Shown: positions 1-8,631, counted from the stretch's first letter. The stretch: 64,000 nt of DNA from Yinghuangia sp051388915 (GCF_051388915.1 NZ_JBPKBH010000007.1:124001-188000), one strand, 5' to 3'. Made by a program: numbers and translations. The notes: generated from the sequence alone by a model not told the origin.

Positions 1-66
1 TCGACACCGGCCGAGGTCGACGCCCTGGTGGCGGGCCTGGAACACGTACGCCGGTTTTTCGGCTGA
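1..66 (+). CDS. sufS: Cysteine desulfurase SufS, C-terminal end only
   Basis: The window opens inside a reading frame that ends with TGA at 64-66. The visible tail is rich in Val, Leu and Arg and ends RRFFG, which fits the C-terminal helix of SufS-type cysteine desulfurases. The identification rests mainly on position: a sufU gene follows 60 bp downstream on the same strand, as in actinobacterial suf operons. SufS takes sulfur from cysteine and hands it to SufU as a persulfide for Fe-S cluster assembly. Only 21 residues are visible, so the call is contextual. Confidence 0.6.
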   Translation, partial: STPAEVDALVAGLEHVRRFFG

Positions 67-126
67 ACGTGCTGACTGCGTACGAAGCGTGGCCGTGAGA
101 AGCGTGGGCAGGGAGCGAACCCGGCG

Positions 127-582
127 ATGAAACTCGACTCGATGTACCAGGAGATCATCCTGGACCACTACCGCAACCCGCATCACAAAGGGTTGCGGGA
201 CCCGTTCGACACCGAGGTGCACCACGTCAACCCGACGTGCGGCGACGAGGTGACGCTGCGGGTCAAGCTGGAGGGCACCGGCGAGGACGCCAAGGTGGTC
301 GACGTGTCATACGAGGGCCAGGGCTGTTCGATCAGCCAGGCCAGCGCGTCGGTCATGACCGACCTCGTCATCGGCCGGACGGTCGCGGACGCCCTCAAGG
401 TGCAGGAGGAGTTCCTGCACCTTATGCAGTCGAAGGGCCAGGCGGAGCCGGACGAGGAGGTGCTGGAGGACGCGGTGGCGTTCGCCGGCGTCTCGAAGTT
501 CCCGGCGCGCGTGAAATGCGCGCTGCTCGGCTGGATGGCCTGGCGCGACGCGACCACTCAGGTGATGGAGGGTCAGAAGTGA
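127..582 (+). CDS. sufU: Fe-S cluster assembly sulfur-transfer protein SufU
   Basis: This 151-residue protein has the SufU/IscU fold signatures. The three conserved cysteines are at C38 (in PTCGD), C67 (in GQGCSIS) and C131 (in VKCALL), with D40 completing the zinc site. In Gram-positive bacteria SufU is the zinc-dependent sulfur acceptor of SufS rather than a true scaffold. It starts at ATG 127 after a GGGAGC-type ribosome site. It lies between the sufS tail and a DUF59 gene, and its stop codon overlaps the next start, so the last genes of the suf operon are probably translationally coupled. Confidence 0.95.
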   Translation: MKLDSMYQEIILDHYRNPHHKGLRDPFDTEVHHVNPTCGDEVTLRVKLEGTGEDAKVVDVSYEGQGCSISQASASVMTDLVIGRTVADALKVQEEFLHLMQSKGQAEPDEEVLEDAVAFAGVSKFPARVKCALLGWMAWRDATTQVMEGQK

Positions 583-908
583 GCGACACCAAGATGAGCC
601 CCGCAAGCGCCGACGAGGTCACCGAGGCGCTCTACGACGTGGTCGACCCCGAGCTCGGGATCAACGTCGTCGACCTCGGCCTGGTCTACGGGGTCACCGT
701 CGACGACGCGAACATCGCGACCGTCGACATGACCCTGACGTCGGCGGCCTGCCCGTTGACGGACGTCATCGAGGACCAGGCGAAGACGGCGACCGAGAAT
801 CTGGTGAGCGATCTGCGCATCAACTGGGTCTGGATGCCGCCGTGGGGCCCGGACAAGATCACCGACGACGGCCGCGAGCAGCTTCGGGCGCTGGGGTTCA
901 ACGTCTGA
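579..908 (+). CDS. MIP18/DUF59 family metal-sulfur cluster assembly protein (SufT-like)
   Basis: This 109-residue protein has the DUF59/MIP18 core: an N-terminal VTEALYDVVDPELG helix-strand motif, NVVDLGLVYG, then a TSAACPLTD segment carrying the conserved cysteine. Members help mature Fe-S proteins and usually sit at the end of suf operons, as here. I chose the GTG at 579 because it overlaps the sufU stop (GTGA), which is typical coupling. A later ATG at codon 6 is possible. A strong hairpin terminator follows about 155 bp downstream, after a minisatellite. Confidence 0.9.
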   Translation: MSDTKMSPASADEVTEALYDVVDPELGINVVDLGLVYGVTVDDANIATVDMTLTSAACPLTDVIEDQAKTATENLVSDLRINWVWMPPWGPDKITDDGREQLRALGFNV

Positions 909-920
909 GGGTCTGTCTTC

Positions 921-1055
921 GCGGGCTCTGACTTCGGCGGCTTTGACTGCGCGGGCTCTGGCTTCGCGGGCTCTGACTTCGGCGGCTTTGACTGCGCGGG
1001 CTCTGGCTTGGCGGGCTCTGACTTCGGCGGCTCCGGCTGCACTGGCTCTGACTTC
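921..1055 (+). repeat. 15-bp minisatellite, nine units
   Basis: Nine consecutive 15-bp units of the type GCGGGCTCTGACTTC / GGCGGCTTTGACTGC / GCGGGCTCTGGCTTC are arranged as a 45-bp higher-order repeat. They begin 12 bp after the DUF59 stop and end just before the operon terminator. Because the unit is a multiple of three, every frame encodes a pentapeptide-like repeat, but I see no start or ribosome site to support translation. Confidence 0.9.
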
Positions 1056-1063
1056 GCGGGCTT

Positions 1064-1099
1064 CGAGGGCGGCACCGTTTTGCGACGGTGCCGCCCTCG
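1064..1099 (+). terminator. Rho-independent terminator of the suf operon
   Basis: A perfect 15-bp stem (1064-1078 with 1085-1099) closes a 6-nt loop and is followed by GCGTTTT. It is the natural end of the sufS-sufU-DUF59 transcript. Confidence 0.9.
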
Positions 1100-1282
1100 G
1101 CGTTTTCGGGAGCGGGTGAGCCGGGCGCGCGGCGGGGCGGGCGAGGTGAGGGCTCCGAGGGCGCGAGGCGAGCGGGCCGACGGCGCCGTGGTGCGTTGCT
1201 CCAGCGCGGGTGGCTTCAGGTGCGTGTGGCTCCAGGCGCATGTGGCGCCGAGCCCGGGCAGGCGGGTCGGTACGGTGGCCTG

Positions 1283-2209
1283 GTGAGTGGTGATGTCGTG
1301 GTGGACCCGGTGTCCGCGTTCGAGGCGGAGCGGGGGCGGTTGTTCGGGATCGCGTACCGGATGCTGGGGTCGGCGTCGGAGGCCGAGGACGCGGTACAGG
1401 ACGCGTACCTGCGCTGGCACGGCGCGGACCGGGAGCGCGTCGAGGCGCCCGGGGCGTGGCTCGCCAAAGTGCTCACCAATCTGTGCCTGAACCGGCTGAC
1501 CTCGGCCCGCGTGCGGCGCGAGGAGTACGTCGGGCCGTGGCTGCCCGAACCGGTGCGCACCGACGCGGGGGCGCTCGGGCCGCTGGAGACGGCCGAGCAG
1601 CGGGACGCGGTGTCGATGGCGATGCTCGTGATGCTGGAGCGGTTGTCGCCGCCGGAGCGGGCGGTCGTGGTACTGCGCGACGCGTTCGAGTACTCGCACC
1701 GCGAGATCGCCGAGGTGCTGGACTGGTCGGAGGCCAACGCGCGGCAGACGTACCGGCGTGCGAAGCAGCGTCTGGCGGACGGGCGGCCGCGCTTCGAGGC
1801 GTCCGCGGCAGTGCGCACCGACCTGCTGACGCGGTTTCTGGCCGCCGCGGCCGAGGGGGCGCTCGACCAGTTGGAGGCGCTGCTCGCGCACGACGTGACG
1901 GCGTGGTCGGACGGCGGCGGCAAGGTGTCGGCGGGAATGCGCCCGGTGACCGGCCGGGACAAGGTGGCACGCTTCCTGCTCGGGCTGATGCAGCGCTTCG
2001 GGGCGGACATGACGTTCGCGTTCGTCGAGGTCAACGGGGACATCGCGCTGCTGGCGTGGGAGTCCGGGGAACTGTCGACGGCCGCGACGTTCGCGTTCGG
2101 CGCGGACGGCATCTCCGAGCTGCACATGGTGCGGAATCCGGACAAGCTGAAACTCCTGGAAATGCAGTCCCGGGAGCTGTCACAGAACGCGCCGCCGTCC
2201 GGTTCCTAG
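1283..2209 (+). CDS. ECF41-family RNA polymerase sigma factor
   Basis: This 308-residue protein has region 2 (RLFGIAYRMLGSASEAEDAVQD near residue 12) and region 4 (SPPERAVVVLRDAFEYSHREIAEVL near residue 124), followed by a long SnoaL-like C-terminal extension. Three hallmark ECF41 motifs are present: WLPEP at residue 86, DGGGK at 210 and NPDKL at 285. In this family the extension controls activity and replaces a separate anti-sigma factor. The partner gene normally encodes a carboxymuconolactone decarboxylase, oxidoreductase or epimerase, and here a reductase/epimerase gene follows after 55 bp. GTG 1283 was chosen because the conserved domain begins just after it. Confidence 0.93.
   Translation: MSGDVVVDPVSAFEAERGRLFGIAYRMLGSASEAEDAVQDAYLRWHGADRERVEAPGAWLAKVLTNLCLNRLTSARVRREEYVGPWLPEPVRTDAGALGPLETAEQRDAVSMAMLVMLERLSPPERAVVVLRDAFEYSHREIAEVLDWSEANARQTYRRAKQRLADGRPRFEASAAVRTDLLTRFLAAAAEGALDQLEALLAHDVTAWSDGGGKVSAGMRPVTGRDKVARFLLGLMQRFGADMTFAFVEVNGDIALLAWESGELSTAATFAFGADGISELHMVRNPDKLKLLEMQSRELSQNAPPSGS
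2178..2184 (+). promoter_or_regulatory. Candidate ECF41 -35 element TGTCACA
   Basis: An exact TGTCACA, the published ECF41 -35 motif, lies inside the 3' end of the sigma gene, 80 bp before the partner reductase gene. The expected CGTC -10 element should follow after about 16 bp. Here CGTC occurs only 11 bp later (2196-2199), so the promoter is suggestive, not proven. Confidence 0.35.
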
Positions 2210-2264
2210 CTGACGAGGGCGGCCGCGGGGTGCGGCGGCCTCGACGCGAGGAGTACTGAGACCG

Positions 2265-3041
2265 ATGACTGCGAACGTGATCCTGGTGACCGGTGCGACG
2301 GGTGTGCTCGGCCGCGAGGTGCTGGACCGGCTGCGGGCCCTGGGCCTGCCGGTGCGCGCGATGACCCGCAGGACGACGCTCCCCGAGGACCCGGGCGTCC
2401 AGTGGGTGACCGGCGACCTCGGCACGGGCGAGGGCCTGGACGCGGCGCTGGACGGCGTCGGCACGGTGATCCACTGCGCGTCCGACACGAGGCGTCCCAA
2501 GAACGACATCCCCGGCTGGCGCCACCTGCTGGACGCGGCGAAGCGGGCGGGCGTCGGGCACATCGTCAACATCTCGATCGTCGGCGTCGACCGGATCCCG
2601 TACTTCTACTACAAGATCAAGCTGGAGGGGGAACGCCTGCTCCGGGAGTCCGGCATCCCGTGGACCAACCTGCGGGCCACGCAGTTCCCCGACCTGCTGA
2701 ACAAGGCGCTGCGCGTGCTGTCGAAGCTGCCGGTGGTCCTGATGCCGTCGAAGACCGCGTGCCAGCCGGTCGACCCGGGCGAGGTGGCGGAGCGCCTGGT
2801 CGAGCTGGCCCAGGCGGCGCCGGCCGGGCAGGCGGCCGAAATCGGCGGGCCCAAGGTCTACGACGCACCCGAGCTCGCCCGTACGTGGCTGGCGGCCGCG
2901 GGCAAGCGGCGGTACGTCCTCAAGGTGCGCATCCCCGGCAAGGCCGGCGCCGCCTTCCGCGCCGGGTACCTGACCACGCCGCGGCACGCCGACGGCGTCC
3001 GCACGTGGGAGCAGTACCTGGCGGACGAAGTCGCCCGCTGA
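2265..3041 (+). CDS. NAD(P)-binding NmrA/epimerase-like reductase (ECF41 partner)
   Basis: This 258-residue Rossmann-fold protein belongs to the atypical short-chain dehydrogenases. The dinucleotide motif GATGVLG is at residues 10-16, VIHCAS follows near residue 68, and a YYKIKLEGERLL stretch near residue 118 occupies the active-site helix. No substrate can be assigned. A GGAG ribosome site precedes ATG 2265. The gene lies 55 bp downstream of the ECF41 sigma gene, matching the usual ECF41 arrangement of one oxidoreductase or epimerase partner, so it is probably the regulated target. Confidence 0.85.
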   Translation: MTANVILVTGATGVLGREVLDRLRALGLPVRAMTRRTTLPEDPGVQWVTGDLGTGEGLDAALDGVGTVIHCASDTRRPKNDIPGWRHLLDAAKRAGVGHIVNISIVGVDRIPYFYYKIKLEGERLLRESGIPWTNLRATQFPDLLNKALRVLSKLPVVLMPSKTACQPVDPGEVAERLVELAQAAPAGQAAEIGGPKVYDAPELARTWLAAAGKRRYVLKVRIPGKAGAAFRAGYLTTPRHADGVRTWEQYLADEVAR

Positions 3042-3069
3042 CGCGGCGCACGGGCGTAGGGTGCGGTCC

Positions 3070-3870
3070 ATGGACGGCGAATCCGGGTTTCAGGTGGTCG
3101 GCGACGCACCGGTGCGGTACGAGCGCCATGTGTCGCCGATCATGGCGCCGTTCGTCGGCGCCCTGGTCGACGCGGTGCGGCTCGCGCCCGGTGAGGCGGT
3201 GTTGGATGTCGGCTGCGGCACCGGGTTCGCGGCGCGCGAGGCCGCCCGCCGGGTCGGCGCGGACGGGCGGGTCGAGGGCGTCGACCTGAACTCCGGCATG
3301 CTGGCCGTCGCCGCCGAACAGGCCCCGGAGGTGGGGTGGTCGCAAGCCTCCGCCGAGGCTCTGCCGTTCGAGGACGGGGAGTTCGACGTGGTGCTCTGCC
3401 AGCAGAGCGCGCAGTTCTTCGCCGACCTGGACGCGGCCCTCGCGGAGGCCGCGCGCGTCACCCGGCGGGGCGGGCGGTTCGGCGCCACGGTCTGGGCTTC
3501 GCTTGAGGGTTCACCGTTCTTCGTCGCGCAGCGCCTGGCCATCGAGGCGATCGCCGGTGCGGAGGCCGCGCGTTCGTTCGACGCGGCGTTCGCCTGCCCG
3601 GCGCGGGTGCTGGTGTCGGCGGTGCGCCGCGCCGGGTTCAGCGGCCTGGAGTCGCGGGACGTGACGGCGGAGGTACGCCTGCCGCGGCTCGACTCCTTCG
3701 CGCCGCTGCAACTCGCGGCGCTCCCGTGGGGCCGGGCCGTCGCGGACGCGGGACCGACCGCTCCGGCGGCGTACGCCGACATGTTGGCGGATCTGCTCAA
3801 TCCCTATGTGGGGGCGGACCAGAGCGTGTTGATTCCGTTCGCGTCGACGTTGGTGACCGGGACGCGCTGA
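3070..3870 (+). CDS. Class I SAM-dependent methyltransferase
   Basis: This is a protein of about 266 residues with motif I VLDVGCGTG near residue 42, an acidic post-I VDLN, and a UbiE-like ALPFEDGEFDVVLCQQ segment. It should transfer a methyl group from S-adenosylmethionine, but the substrate cannot be read from sequence. ATG 3070 was preferred; an in-frame GTG at 3061 is an alternative. It lies 28 bp after the reductase gene on the same strand and may belong to the same unit. Confidence 0.85.
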   Translation: MDGESGFQVVGDAPVRYERHVSPIMAPFVGALVDAVRLAPGEAVLDVGCGTGFAAREAARRVGADGRVEGVDLNSGMLAVAAEQAPEVGWSQASAEALPFEDGEFDVVLCQQSAQFFADLDAALAEAARVTRRGGRFGATVWASLEGSPFFVAQRLAIEAIAGAEAARSFDAAFACPARVLVSAVRRAGFSGLESRDVTAEVRLPRLDSFAPLQLAALPWGRAVADAGPTAPAAYADMLADLLNPYVGADQSVLIPFASTLVTGTR

Positions 3871-3890
3871 CCTTTCACCGGGTCGCCGGG

Positions 3891-4012
3891 TCGCGGGCTC
3901 TCGGGGCCGTGGGCTCTCGGCGTCTCGGTGTCTTGGTGATCTCGGGGCCCAGGATCGCGGGTCTCGGTTCAGTCGGTCGCGGTTCAGCGGGTCTCGGCTC
4001 TCGGCTCTCGGG
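3891..4012. repeat. Low-complexity TCTCGG-rich spacer
   Basis: The spacer between the methyltransferase and acetyltransferase genes is built from irregular copies of GGGTCTCGG and GGCTCTCGG. There is no start codon with a ribosome site and no recognisable gene. It resembles the minisatellite spacer at 921-1055 in style but not in sequence. Confidence 0.7.
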
Positions 4013-4157
4013 CACGTCGGTTGTGTCCCCGTACGTCGCACGCCGGCCATTTCGCGCGGCAGTTCGCCGGAGTGCCGGGTCGTCATGCGTGTTCCGTTCT
4101 ACCGTGGCGTCACCGACGTACAACCGTGCGTGGCCGCATTCCTCACAAGGGAGCACC

Positions 4158-4196
4158 ATGACCGCCTCCGACGCGATCGGCCTGCCCCATGCATGA
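4158..4196 (+). CDS. Possible 12-codon leader peptide upstream of the AAC(3)-like gene
   Basis: A 12-codon frame (MTASDAIGLPHA) starts at ATG 4158 behind a good ribosome site (AAGGGAG, 4147-4153). It stops at TGA 4194-4196, overlapping the start of the acetyltransferase gene at 4189, which has no clear ribosome site of its own. The arrangement suggests translational coupling or a regulatory leader. A base error joining the two frames is the alternative explanation. Confidence 0.4.
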   Translation: MTASDAIGLPHA

Positions 4197-5043
4197 AGTC
4201 GCCCGGATCACCGATCAGTTGCGCGCGCTGGGGCTCGTGGAAGGCGACACGGTCCTGGTGCACAGTTCGCTGCGCCGCGTGGGGGCGGTGCGCGACGGAG
4301 CCGCGGGCGTACTGGACGCGCTGCGCACCACGGTCGGCCATGAGCAAGGGACCGTCGTCGTACCGGCGTTCACCCCGGAGACGTCCGACTCGTCGGACGC
4401 CTACCGGAAGGCGACCGCGGGGATGAGCGCGGACGAGGTGGCCTCGTACCGTGCCACGTTGCCCGGTTTCGACGCGGCGACGACTCCCGCATCCCTCGAA
4501 GTCGGGGTTTTGGCCGAGGTGGTGCGCCGGTCGCCCGGCAGCCGGCGCAGCGCGCACCCGATGGGGTCGTTCGCTGCCCTCGGCCACCGTGCCGCGGAGA
4601 TCACCCGGCACCACGACCCGACCTGTCGCTTCGGCGAACGCTCCCCGCTCGGGCGGCTGTACGAGACGCCGGGGGCCAAGATCGTGCTGCTCGGCACCGG
4701 GTTCTCCGCGTGCGTGGCCTTCCACTTGGCCGAGTACCGCCTGCCGGGCCGCCGCCGGCGGATCTACCGCTGCGTGACGGGCGGCGGCCCAGAGCGGCGC
4801 GGCTCCTGGTGGAGCCACAGCGATCTGGTGCTGGACGACCGTCGGTTCGCGGACATCGGTACCGACTACTGTGCCGCGTCCGAGACTTCGGTCGGGCCGC
4901 CGCGGACGGGCTACGTGGGGTCGGCCCGGGCGACGGTCGTACCCCTGGCCGCCGCGGTCGACTTCGCGACGGCATGGCACCGCGGCCGGGAGACGTCGCC
5001 GATGGCCGTGGTGACGCGGAGGGCGGTGACCATGTCGCGGTAG
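4189..5043 (+). CDS. AAC(3)-family aminoglycoside/antibiotic N-acetyltransferase
   Basis: This 284-residue protein matches the antibiotic N-acetyltransferase family: VHSSL at residues 24-28, HPMGSF at 123-128, ERSPLGRLYE at 150-159, and the H179/E182 pair that lies in the active-site region of AAC(3) enzymes. Family members acetylate the 3-amino group of 2-deoxystreptamine aminoglycosides using acetyl-CoA, but chromosomal actinobacterial members often have unknown substrates. Its 3' end overlaps by 133 bp, head to tail-end, with an ABC exporter gene on the other strand. Translation probably depends on the upstream 12-codon frame. Confidence 0.88.
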   Translation: MHEVARITDQLRALGLVEGDTVLVHSSLRRVGAVRDGAAGVLDALRTTVGHEQGTVVVPAFTPETSDSSDAYRKATAGMSADEVASYRATLPGFDAATTPASLEVGVLAEVVRRSPGSRRSAHPMGSFAALGHRAAEITRHHDPTCRFGERSPLGRLYETPGAKIVLLGTGFSACVAFHLAEYRLPGRRRRIYRCVTGGGPERRGSWWSHSDLVLDDRRFADIGTDYCAASETSVGPPRTGYVGSARATVVPLAAAVDFATAWHRGRETSPMAVVTRRAVTMSR

Positions 5044-6737
5044 AGGGTGTCCGTGTCGAGGAGTTCGTGATGGGTCCCGATGGCGCGCAGGCGGCCCTGC
5101 TCCAGGACCACGATGCGGTGCGCCTCGACCACGGTGGACAGCCGGTGCGCGATGGTGACGACCGCGGCGTGACGTGCCCGTTCGCGGACGAAGGACTGGA
5201 CGGCCGCCTCGGTCAGGCCGTCGAGCTGCGCGGTCGCCTCGTCCAGCAGCAGGATCTCCGGGTCGGCGACGAACGCCCGGGCGAGGGCGATGCGTTGGCG
5301 TTCCCCGCCGGAGACGGTGGTGTCGGCGAGGACGGTGTCGAGGCCGTCGGGGAACGCCTTGGCGCGTTCGTCCAGGCGCACCGCCCGCAGTGCGTCCCAG
5401 AGTTCGTCCTCCGTGGCGGTGGGGCGCAGGTAGCGGAGGTTGTCGGCGAGCGTGCCGGGGAGGAGCGGAGTGTCCTGTTCGACGTACGCGATGCGCCGCC
5501 GCGACTCGTGCAGCGGCCACAGGTGTGCGGGGCGGCCGTCGAGGCTGAGGTGTCCTTCCTCGGGGTGCAGGAATTCGAGCATGAGGGAGAAGACCGTGGT
5601 CTTGCCCGCGCCGGAGGGGCCGACGATGGCGGTGTGACCGACACGCGGGATGTCGAACGAGACCCCGTCGAGGGCGGGTTCGGCGTCGGGCGCGTAACGG
5701 GCGGTCACGTCGTGGAAGGCGATGGCGGCGGTGGTGTCGGCGTGCGCGTAGACCTGGGTCGGGGCGGCCGTCGCGGCGCGCGGGTCCGGGCCTTCCAGTT
5801 CGAGCTCGTCGAGTTGCGCGATGCGTGACGCGGCGGCGATGCCGGACTGCAACTGCGTGACCACGTTGGCGAGTTCGGTGGCCGGTTCGAGGAGCTGGAA
5901 GGCGTACAGCAGAAAGGCGATCAGGCTGGACACCGGGAGCGCGCCGGAGTCGACGCGGTAGGCGCCGATCGCCAGGATGAGCAGGATCGCGAGCTCGACG
6001 CCGGCCATCGTGACGGTCCAGACGACGGCTGCGATGCGGACGGCGCGGATGCTGTGCCGTGCGGAGTCCTCCGCCTCGGCCTCGATGCGGAGCGATTCGC
6101 GTTCCTCGGCGCGGGCGGACTTGACGGTGCGGATGGCGCGGAGCGCGCCGTCGAGCGCCGCGCCGAGGCGTCCGACCGACTCCTGGGCGGCGGCCTCGGC
6201 CTTGGCCATGCGCGGCATCAGCACCGCGACGATCACGGCGACGACGGCCAGGCTGCCCACGGTGACGGCGAACAGCACCCAGTCCAGGAAGGCCATCAGC
6301 GCGAGCGCGCCGATCAGGCCGACCGCGCCGTTGACCAGCCGGGTCAGGCTGGACGCGGCGGCCTCGCGGATCAGCACGGTGTCGGACGTGACGCGCGTGA
6401 CCAGCTCGCCGCCGGAGCGGCCGCCGAGTTCGCCGAGGCGCAGGCGGAGCAGGCGTCGGACCATCGACACGCGGGCGTCGCGGACGACGTACTCGCCCAT
6501 GCGCCCGAGCATGATCCACTGGAAGGCCTGGACCGCCGAGCCGACCACCAGCAGCACGGCGAGCACCGCGACAGCGGGGGCGATCGAGCGGGAGTCGGCG
6601 AGGGCGTCGAGGACCCACTTGGTGGCCATCGGGCTCGCGAGGGTGGTCGCGGTGACGAAGAACCCGAGGACCAGCCCGAGCAGCAGCGTGCGCCGGTGGG
6701 GTCGGACGAAGGACCAGAGGATGCGCAGATTCGGCAC
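4911..6737 (-). CDS. ABC exporter, fused membrane and ATPase domains
   Basis: This 608-residue half-transporter has six predicted membrane segments in residues 15-300, then an ATPase domain. Walker A GPSGAGKTT is near residue 371, the signature SGGERQRIALARA near 472, and Walker B EILLLDEAT near 493, followed by the IAHRLSTV H-loop. It would work as a dimer exporting a hydrophobic or toxic compound. About 33 residues extend past the usual C-terminus and are encoded antisense to the acetyltransferase gene. A TetR gene is divergently transcribed from the shared upstream region, a common arrangement for a drug-efflux regulator. Confidence 0.93.
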   Translation of the reverse strand: MPNLRILWSFVRPHRRTLLLGLVLGFFVTATTLASPMATKWVLDALADSRSIAPAVAVLAVLLVVGSAVQAFQWIMLGRMGEYVVRDARVSMVRRLLRLRLGELGGRSGGELVTRVTSDTVLIREAAASSLTRLVNGAVGLIGALALMAFLDWVLFAVTVGSLAVVAVIVAVLMPRMAKAEAAAQESVGRLGAALDGALRAIRTVKSARAEERESLRIEAEAEDSARHSIRAVRIAAVVWTVTMAGVELAILLILAIGAYRVDSGALPVSSLIAFLLYAFQLLEPATELANVVTQLQSGIAAASRIAQLDELELEGPDPRAATAAPTQVYAHADTTAAIAFHDVTARYAPDAEPALDGVSFDIPRVGHTAIVGPSGAGKTTVFSLMLEFLHPEEGHLSLDGRPAHLWPLHESRRRIAYVEQDTPLLPGTLADNLRYLRPTATEDELWDALRAVRLDERAKAFPDGLDTVLADTTVSGGERQRIALARAFVADPEILLLDEATAQLDGLTEAAVQSFVRERARHAAVVTIAHRLSTVVEAHRIVVLEQGRLRAIGTHHELLDTDTLYRDMVTALRVTTAIGDVSRPRCHAVAKSTAAARGTTVARADPT

Positions 6738-6783
6738 GGCCGCCCTCTCGGTGATACATCAGTGCAACTTTTTGAGACAGTAG

Positions 6784-6819
6784 AGTCCCATTTTTGGATA
6801 TGCAAGTCCCTTTTCGGAT
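6784..6819. promoter_or_regulatory. Candidate TetR operator: two direct repeats
   Basis: In the AT-rich divergent region between the ABC exporter and tetR there are two near-identical direct repeats, AGTCCCATTTTTGGAT (6784-6799) and AGTCCCTTTTCGGAT (6805-6819). They are 21 bp apart, two helical turns, so both would face the same side of the DNA. This position suits an operator for the adjacent TetR protein. Confidence 0.45.
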
Positions 6820-6841
6820 TCTGGCTGCTATGTTGCGGAGC

Positions 6842-7545
<704 letters not shown>

Positions 7546-7632
7546 CGCGTGGTTGAGAGGCGGGGCCCGCGCGGCCAACCCCGTTCGTCCTCCCGGGTTT
7601 TCACCCGCGTGGCGCGCGGGCGTGGTGTTGTC

Positions 7633-8157
7633 CTACTCCGCGTCGGGGCCCGCCGCGCGGACCCTGTGCACCTTTTCAAGGGACTCACGCAGCTCGGTGA
7701 GCCACGTGTCGGCGTTGCGTTCGACGAGGCGCACACACCACGCCAGGGCCTCGCTCCTGCTGCGAGCGACACCACCGGCGATCAGCGTGTCGAGCACCTG
7801 GCGCTCGGGCTGCCGCAGCCGTGTCATGACGGGCACCGACACGTGGGTGTAGAGCGCGCGGTGGTCGCCGCACACGACACCCCATGACACCTTGCGTCCG
7901 AACTTCCGCTCGGCCTCACGCGCGACCTTGACGCGGTCGTCGCGCGTGCGCTCCCGGAACTCCGAGATCCGCCCCTCGGCCGCCCCCTCGCGCGCCGCGT
8001 CCGACGCATCCTCGGCCAACTCCGGCTCCGCGATGCGCCCGACGACGGTGATCTCCTCACGGTCGACCGTCACCTCGACCAGCTCGACGAACAGCCCCTC
8101 GGGCAGCCGCCCGGCGAACCAGCCCCTGACCTTCTCCTGCTGCTCGCTCGTAATCAT
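7633..8157 (-). CDS. Conserved hypothetical protein with possible ribbon-helix-helix tail
   Basis: This 174-residue protein was not recognised as a named family. The first half contains a beta-rich segment (LFVELVEVTVDREEITVVGRI) and a charged helical stretch. The C-terminal part, RQVLDTLIAGGVARSRSEAL, has the spacing of a ribbon-helix-helix DNA-binding motif. The start at ATG 8157 is supported by a leaderless promoter ending exactly there; an in-frame upstream start at 8223 would lie inside that promoter. The palindromic sites at the promoter could be its own operator. Confidence 0.7.
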   Translation of the reverse strand: MITSEQQEKVRGWFAGRLPEGLFVELVEVTVDREEITVVGRIAEPELAEDASDAAREGAAEGRISEFRERTRDDRVKVAREAERKFGRKVSWGVVCGDHRALYTHVSVPVMTRLRQPERQVLDTLIAGGVARSRSEALAWCVRLVERNADTWLTELRESLEKVHRVRAAGPDAE

Positions 8158-8196
8158 GTAATCGAGATTACGTTGGCGGTGTGACGACTGCCAACG
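8150..8196 (-). promoter_or_regulatory. Leaderless promoter with nested inverted repeats
   Basis: On the minus strand, TTGGCA and TAATCT are separated by 18 bp, and TAATCT ends 8 nt before ATG 8157, where no ribosome site exists. This is the geometry of a leaderless actinobacterial promoter. GTAATC half-sites occur at 8150 and 8158 and an inverted GATTAC at 8166, all on an 8-bp period. CGTTGGC/GCCAACG arms flank the -35 region (about 8171-8196). Confidence 0.5.
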
Positions 8197-8631
8197 CCCT
8201 ACGCCCACGGCATAAACGATCACTTCGCCACCGTCTCGGCGGAATCACCCGCCCCACCTATCGCCGACCTCCGCAGGTCCCACCGCGCGGGCACGCCCGC
8301 CCCGAAAACGCCCCACCCACCGCTCGCACCCCTGCCGCGCACGCACACCGCGCGGCACAGGGCCGCCGCGCAGGCCGATGGCCAGACGATTTCGAAGGAA
8401 TGGGCTGGGCGCGATGGGACGCGGGGACGACCTGCGGCGCGCTCCGCCACGGCGGGTGGGCCGGGCAGGTTGGGATGGGCCAGGGTCACGAGCGCAGGCA
8501 GATCGGGCCGTGTCGGCACACGCATGCCGCCGCCCCTCGATACCTGGCGGTCCGTCATGGCGGGTGGGGCAGGCCGAGTGGTCGGGTGGGTCTCAGTCGG
8601 GATGCGCTCGCCGTGGGCGACGCCTTCTCGG

